A stretch of 64,000 nt of DNA. Origin: Knufia peltigerae. Taxonomy: Eukaryota; Ascomycota; Eurotiomycetes; Chaetothyriales; Trichomeriaceae. A model generated the notes under the pieces. It ran no database searches, was not told the origin of the DNA, and saw only the letters and a list, made by a program, of their open reading frames with translations. A program made the position numbers and the translations under genes. Of this stretch, positions 60,418 through 64,000 are shown in pieces. Location: positions 1 through 64,000 of the forward strand of contig JAPDRN010000089.1 of the NCBI GenBank assembly GCA_030247855.1. Reading direction: 5' to 3'. The stretch's first letter is position 1; each line of letters begins with the position of its first letter.

Positions 60418-61555
60418 GACCCAGCTCCTTCATCCATTGGTGGTAGTAGTGTTCGGTGGCTTCAGCGTGGCCTTCGGGGCTGAAACGCTTTGCGCTGCAG
60501 ATCCACTCCCAGCCGGAACGACCCATCTGCCGGCGGCGTTCGGGATCGTCCACCAGCAGCCGCAGCGCGCCGGTCAGGGCAGCGCCGTCGCCAAGTCGGG
60601 TGAGGATGGCATTGCTGCCTTCCACCAGCATTTCAGGCACGCCGCCGACCCGGTGTGACACGATCGGCAGGCCCGCCTGTGCCGCTTCCAGGAACACCGT
60701 GCCCGATGCTTCCTTGTGTGTGGCCAGAGCGAAGATGTCGAAGCCTGGCATCAGCTGGCTGGCATCGCTGCGGAAGCCCAGCAGATGGACCTGGCGCTGC
60801 AGCTCGTGTTCGGCGCAGGTGGCCTGCAGGCGCTGCATCACGGCCTGGCCATCGCCGACTACCACCAGATGCAGGCGGGGGTTGGCCTTGCACAGCGGCA
60901 CCATGGCCTGCAGCAGTTCGGCGTGGCCCTTGGGTTCGCGCAGCACGGCCACGCAGCCCACCACGATGTCCTGTTCGTCGAATCCGAGCTCGGCGCGCAC
61001 GCGTGCACGCGTCTCCTGCAGCGCCTGCCAGGACGGCTCCTGCGCGGCGCCGATGCCAGTTGGAGAAACCGCCATCGGCGGCACGATGCCGATGTGGTCG
61101 GCGGGAATCCCGCTGTCCGCCAGCAGTTGCTTGACGAAGTTGCTTACCGTGATGACCCGGTGGGGCAGGCCGGTGTAGGTCAGCAGCGAATTCACCGGGC
61201 TCATCAGGTGGCGCGAGCGCACCACCAGCGGCGTGCGGCCCAGACGTGCACCCGCAGCGGCGATCAGTGCATCGCGACGGCTGGTGGTGTTGACCACGTC
61301 GTAGCGCTCGCGGCGCACCAGCCGTGATACCGACCAGATGCCGCGCAGCAGCCGGGCCATGCCGCCCATGCGCAGCGTATGGACAGTGAAGCCATCGTCG
61401 CGCGCGCGGGTGGCCAGGCGCGCGTCCGGCTGGCACAGCAGGGCGACATCATGGCCGCGCGCGCGCATCACCTGCATGTGGCGGAAAATGTAGATCTCCT
61501 GCCCACCCATGCCTTTGGCGGCTTCGGTATGCAGGATGCGCAGCGGGCGGTTCAT
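60410..61555 (-). CDS. Glycosyltransferase family 4 protein
   Basis: 381 residues with AAGGAC upstream. It has the two Rossmann domains of GT-B enzymes: GMGGQEIYIFRHM near the N-terminus (acceptor side) and VLREPKGHAELLQA with KEASGTVFLEAAQAG (the E-x7-E sugar-nucleotide site) in the C-terminal half. It should transfer a sugar from a nucleotide donor to a lipid-linked or glycan acceptor at the inner membrane face. The partner deacetylase and galE suggest a lipopolysaccharide core or exopolysaccharide step. Donor and acceptor unknown. Confidence 0.92.
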   Translation of the reverse strand: MNRPLRILHTEAAKGMGGQEIYIFRHMQVMRARGHDVALLCQPDARLATRARDDGFTVHTLRMGGMARLLRGIWSVSRLVRRERYDVVNTTSRRDALIAAAGARLGRTPLVVRSRHLMSPVNSLLTYTGLPHRVITVSNFVKQLLADSGIPADHIGIVPPMAVSPTGIGAAQEPSWQALQETRARVRAELGFDEQDIVVGCVAVLREPKGHAELLQAMVPLCKANPRLHLVVVGDGQAVMQRLQATCAEHELQRQVHLLGFRSDASQLMPGFDIFALATHKEASGTVFLEAAQAGLPIVSHRVGGVPEMLVEGSNAILTRLGDGAALTGALRLLVDDPERRRQMGRSGWEWICSAKRFSPEGHAEATEHYYHQWMKELGHG

Positions 61556-61574
61556 GGTGGATCAGTCCTTGGAT

Positions 61575-63458
61575 TCAGCGGTTGCGGAAGCGCGTCAGCG
61601 CTTCCCATGCCGCGCGGATGCTGGCAGCGTCAGGGGTCTGTTGCGGCAGGGGGCGGTAGCGCGCATCGAGCGCGGTAGCGTTGCCGAACTTGTCGAACAC
61701 GTAGATCGCCTCGCCATTGCGCACCGCGCGCTGCGACCAGCTTTCCACCACCAGCGCACGCTTGCCGGTCGGTGCAGCCAGCAGGTCATGGCCGGTGCTG
61801 TAGTCGGTCAATGCGTTCTCGCAGCCCAGCCCGTGGCGCATCAGCGTCGGCACCCAGTCTTCATGCGAACTGATCCGCGCGTCGCGGCCGCCACCCTGGC
61901 CGGGCCAATGCAGCACGAAGGGCACCTGCAACTGGTAGTTGGAGAAGTTGCCGTTGTGGCCCCAGTAGTTGAGCTTGAGGTCGTTGAATTCCTCGGCGTG
62001 GTCACCGGTCACCAGCACGATCGTGTCCTGGTCCAGCCCCTGTGCACGCAGATCCTCCAGCAGCGATCCGATCAGGCTGTCGGCGTAATGCACTGCGGTG
62101 TGATAACGGTTCAACTCCGGCGTTGGATCGTGCTCGGGGCCGAACTTGAGAAAATCGATGGCATCGGCCATCGGCGTGGCGAGCGGCGGATAGCCGGCCG
62201 GCATGTGGTAGGGCGCGTGGGTGGAATCGAGGAACACGAAACCGAACCACGGGCGCTGCGCAGCCTGGCTGGCGCGGATGTCCTTCTGCAGTCCAGCGAC
62301 GATGGCGGTATCACGGCCGTCGGAAGTCAGTTCGGACGGACCCTGGTGCAGCTGCTCGCGGACATCGGCGAACGCCGTGCGATCGAACTCCGGGCTGTAC
62401 AGCGGTGCGCTGCCATACAGATGCAGGTCATAGCCCTGCTGCCCCAGTACCTTGAACAACTGCGAGCCGCGCTGCTCGTCGAGCATGCTGGGCCAGTAGC
62501 CGCCCGGCAGGCCGTACAGCAGCCCGAACAGGCCATAGCGGGTGGCGTTGCCGGTGCTGAAATGATGCTCGTACACCCGCGAGGACCGGGCCAGTGCCGA
62601 TGTGTTGGGCATGAACTGCGGGGTAAGCACGTCATGGCGCAACGATTCCAGTACCACCATCAAGACGTTCGGCCGCTGGTGACTCTGGCAACGCAGGGGC
62701 TGCAATGGATAGTTGAGCTGGGCATGGCGCGGATCAGGCAGTCCGGCCTGGTGCTGGCTGACCACGCCGAAGCGGCGCATCGCGCTCTTGGCCGTGATCG
62801 GTTGCGCCCATGGCAGGTAATTCCACTGGCTGATCACAGCGCGTTCGCCGAGCGCGTCGTAGTAGGCAGTGGCGACCTGGCCGCCGCCCATCAGCAGGGC
62901 AATCACCGCCCAGGCCTGCAGTACCCGCCGCCGCCGCGGTGCTGCGGGCAGCAGCTTCCAGCACCCCCAGGCCAGCAGGCCCTGCGCGGCAAAGATCGCC
63001 GACACCATGGCAGCCGCCTGCAGCCAGGTCTTCCAGGACAGGCTCACCTGGTCCTGCAGGGCGCCGCCGAACACCATGTTGGCAACCATTGCGTTCAGGT
63101 GAAAGCGATACAGCGCGAACACCTTGGCATCCACCAGCAGCAGGCACAGCCACAGGCCCTGACAGATCACCGCCGACACACTCAACGCGCGCGCGCTGCG
63201 CGGCCACAGGCCGATGGCCAGCGGCAGCAGGCCGGCCAGTGCGCCGAACGCGAGCAGATGGCCGGGCAGGGCAATCGCCAGATAGGCCAGGCCGAGTGTC
63301 CCGCCGGGGTTGTCGCGCAGCGGTACGTTGCCCAGCGCGATGAGCGCGGCAAGCACCGCGTTGGCCGCGATGAACAGGGACCACCAGGCCAGCCTGCGCC
63401 AGCGTCGGGCGGGGCCGTGAAGAGCGGCGGCGGTAGCGTCGGGCAGGGCGGCGTCCAT
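61575..63458 (-). CDS. Inner-membrane sulfatase-fold protein, YejM/PbgA-like
   Basis: 627 residues. Five hydrophobic segments in the first 205 residues match the DUF3413 membrane domain of YejM/PbgA/LapC, with the telling KVFALYRFHLNAMVANM. A periplasmic alkaline phosphatase-like domain follows, with LMVVLESLRHDVL, FGFVFLDSTHAPY and VLVTGDHAEEFND. At the nucleophile position it reads STGNATRYG, without the CxPxR of true sulfatases, as in the YejM branch. YejM senses lipopolysaccharide and controls LpxC degradation through LapB in E. coli. Alternatively it could be a phosphoethanolamine- or glycerol-transferase. It lies 19 bases upstream of the glycosyltransferase gene. Confidence 0.85.
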   Translation of the reverse strand: MDAALPDATAAALHGPARRWRRLAWWSLFIAANAVLAALIALGNVPLRDNPGGTLGLAYLAIALPGHLLAFGALAGLLPLAIGLWPRSARALSVSAVICQGLWLCLLLVDAKVFALYRFHLNAMVANMVFGGALQDQVSLSWKTWLQAAAMVSAIFAAQGLLAWGCWKLLPAAPRRRRVLQAWAVIALLMGGGQVATAYYDALGERAVISQWNYLPWAQPITAKSAMRRFGVVSQHQAGLPDPRHAQLNYPLQPLRCQSHQRPNVLMVVLESLRHDVLTPQFMPNTSALARSSRVYEHHFSTGNATRYGLFGLLYGLPGGYWPSMLDEQRGSQLFKVLGQQGYDLHLYGSAPLYSPEFDRTAFADVREQLHQGPSELTSDGRDTAIVAGLQKDIRASQAAQRPWFGFVFLDSTHAPYHMPAGYPPLATPMADAIDFLKFGPEHDPTPELNRYHTAVHYADSLIGSLLEDLRAQGLDQDTIVLVTGDHAEEFNDLKLNYWGHNGNFSNYQLQVPFVLHWPGQGGGRDARISSHEDWVPTLMRHGLGCENALTDYSTGHDLLAAPTGKRALVVESWSQRAVRNGEAIYVFDKFGNATALDARYRPLPQQTPDAASIRAAWEALTRFRNR

Positions 63459-63655
63459 GGAGAAGGCGGGTTGGGATGGGGTGGCGGGTGGCGTTTCCCG
63501 GCGTGACGAAGTCGTTAAATCGCGCGCGGGTGGCGCATTGTATCGGTTTGTTTCAGTGTGTCGGTGGCGTGTCCTGATCTATCTGTCACAATGTTCAGAT
63601 CGGCTGCCAGGACCCGGGCGGCCCGTACCGACTCAACGACTAGCCAGGAACCGCT

Positions 63656-64000
63656 GTGAGCCAGATCCCCACCCTCGACATCACCCGTTTCGACAGTGAC
63701 CGCGACGCCTTCGTGGCTGAACTGGGTGCGGCGTATCGCCAATGGGGGTTTGCCGGCATCCGCAACCACGGCATCCCGCAGGCCGACATCGATGCGGCCT
63801 ACGACGTCTTCAAGGCCTTCTTCGCACTGCCGGATGAGACCAAGCGCAAGTATCACGTGGCTGGCAGCGGCGGCGCCCGTGGCTATACCCCGTTCGGCGT
63901 GGAGACCGCCAAGGGCTCCAAGCACTTCGATCTGAAGGAGTTCTGGCACATCGGCCGCGAGATCGCTGACGACTCCAAGTACCGGGACGTGATGGCGCCG
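63656..64000 (+). CDS. Isopenicillin N synthase-family 2-oxoglutarate/Fe(II) oxygenase, partial
   Basis: The first 115 codons; the gene continues past the window end. It starts at GTG 63656 behind CAGGA. The N-terminal domain of this family (DIOX_N) is clear: IPTLDITRF, AAYRQWGFAGIRNHGIP, FFALPDETKRKYH and ARGYTPFGVETAKGS. The iron-binding HxD...H residues lie beyond the window. Substrate unknown. It is divergent from the YejM-like gene across a 197-base region with no other gene. Confidence 0.88.
   Translation, partial: MSQIPTLDITRFDSDRDAFVAELGAAYRQWGFAGIRNHGIPQADIDAAYDVFKAFFALPDETKRKYHVAGSGGARGYTPFGVETAKGSKHFDLKEFWHIGREIADDSKYRDVMAP

Noticed and set aside
1..64000. CRISPR arrays, insertion sequences, prophage genes and tRNA or rRNA genes
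   Set aside because: I looked for spaced repeats, transposase motifs, att-like duplications and cloverleaf or rRNA sequence and found none. The repeats present are short REP palindromes and gene-scale paralogy.

Overview
The window is GC-rich and densely coding. Its gene content and order fit Xanthomonadaceae, and the interspersed palindromes that begin with GTAG (for example the GTAGTGCCGGCC and GTAGATCCACGCC types) match the GTAG/SMAG REP family known from Stenotrophomonas maltophilia. I therefore read it as chromosome of a member of the S. maltophilia complex. I saw no rRNA, tRNA, CRISPR array, insertion sequence or prophage gene.

Region 1 (1-22456, all minus strand) looks like a protein and peptide scavenging locus. 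It holds two exported M13 peptidases, one of which has lost key catalytic residues, one exported S9 serine peptidase and five TonB-dependent receptors. Three of the receptors are close tandem paralogues. Most units have their own stem-loop terminator, and four of the five receptors share a 21-22 bp upstream motif. Region 2 (22673-40566) is mostly housekeeping: mrp, dcd, a small dienelactone hydrolase/HIT/membrane protein operon, rimO with a DUF3025 gene, greB with a HerA-like ATPase, a MltD-like transglycosylase with an RraB-like protein, a SCO protein with psd, prmB-aroC-hydroxyacid dehydrogenase, asd, fimV and a VOC protein.

Region 3 (40599-58409) is the tryptophan and lipid neighbourhood: truA-trpF, then trpB-lipoprotein-trpA, accD and glmM. 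Between trpF and trpB lies a tightly coupled five-gene unit (42190-52191). It encodes a YqiJ-like OB-fold membrane protein, a YqiK-like flotillin, a 1790-residue DUF3686 AAA ATPase, a short protein that looks like a divergent TelA relative, and a full TelA. The unit has its own candidate promoter with direct repeats and a terminator. It is the best candidate here for a poorly described system, probably a membrane-stress or envelope-protection machine. A LysR-type regulator is divergent from trpB over a shared palindrome.

Region 4 (58482-63458, minus) is an envelope-glycan gene set: a YejM/PbgA-like sulfatase-fold membrane protein, a family 4 glycosyltransferase, a polysaccharide deacetylase and galE. 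The window ends inside an isopenicillin N synthase-family oxygenase gene on the plus strand.

All assignments come from reading motifs and context by eye. No database search was run.
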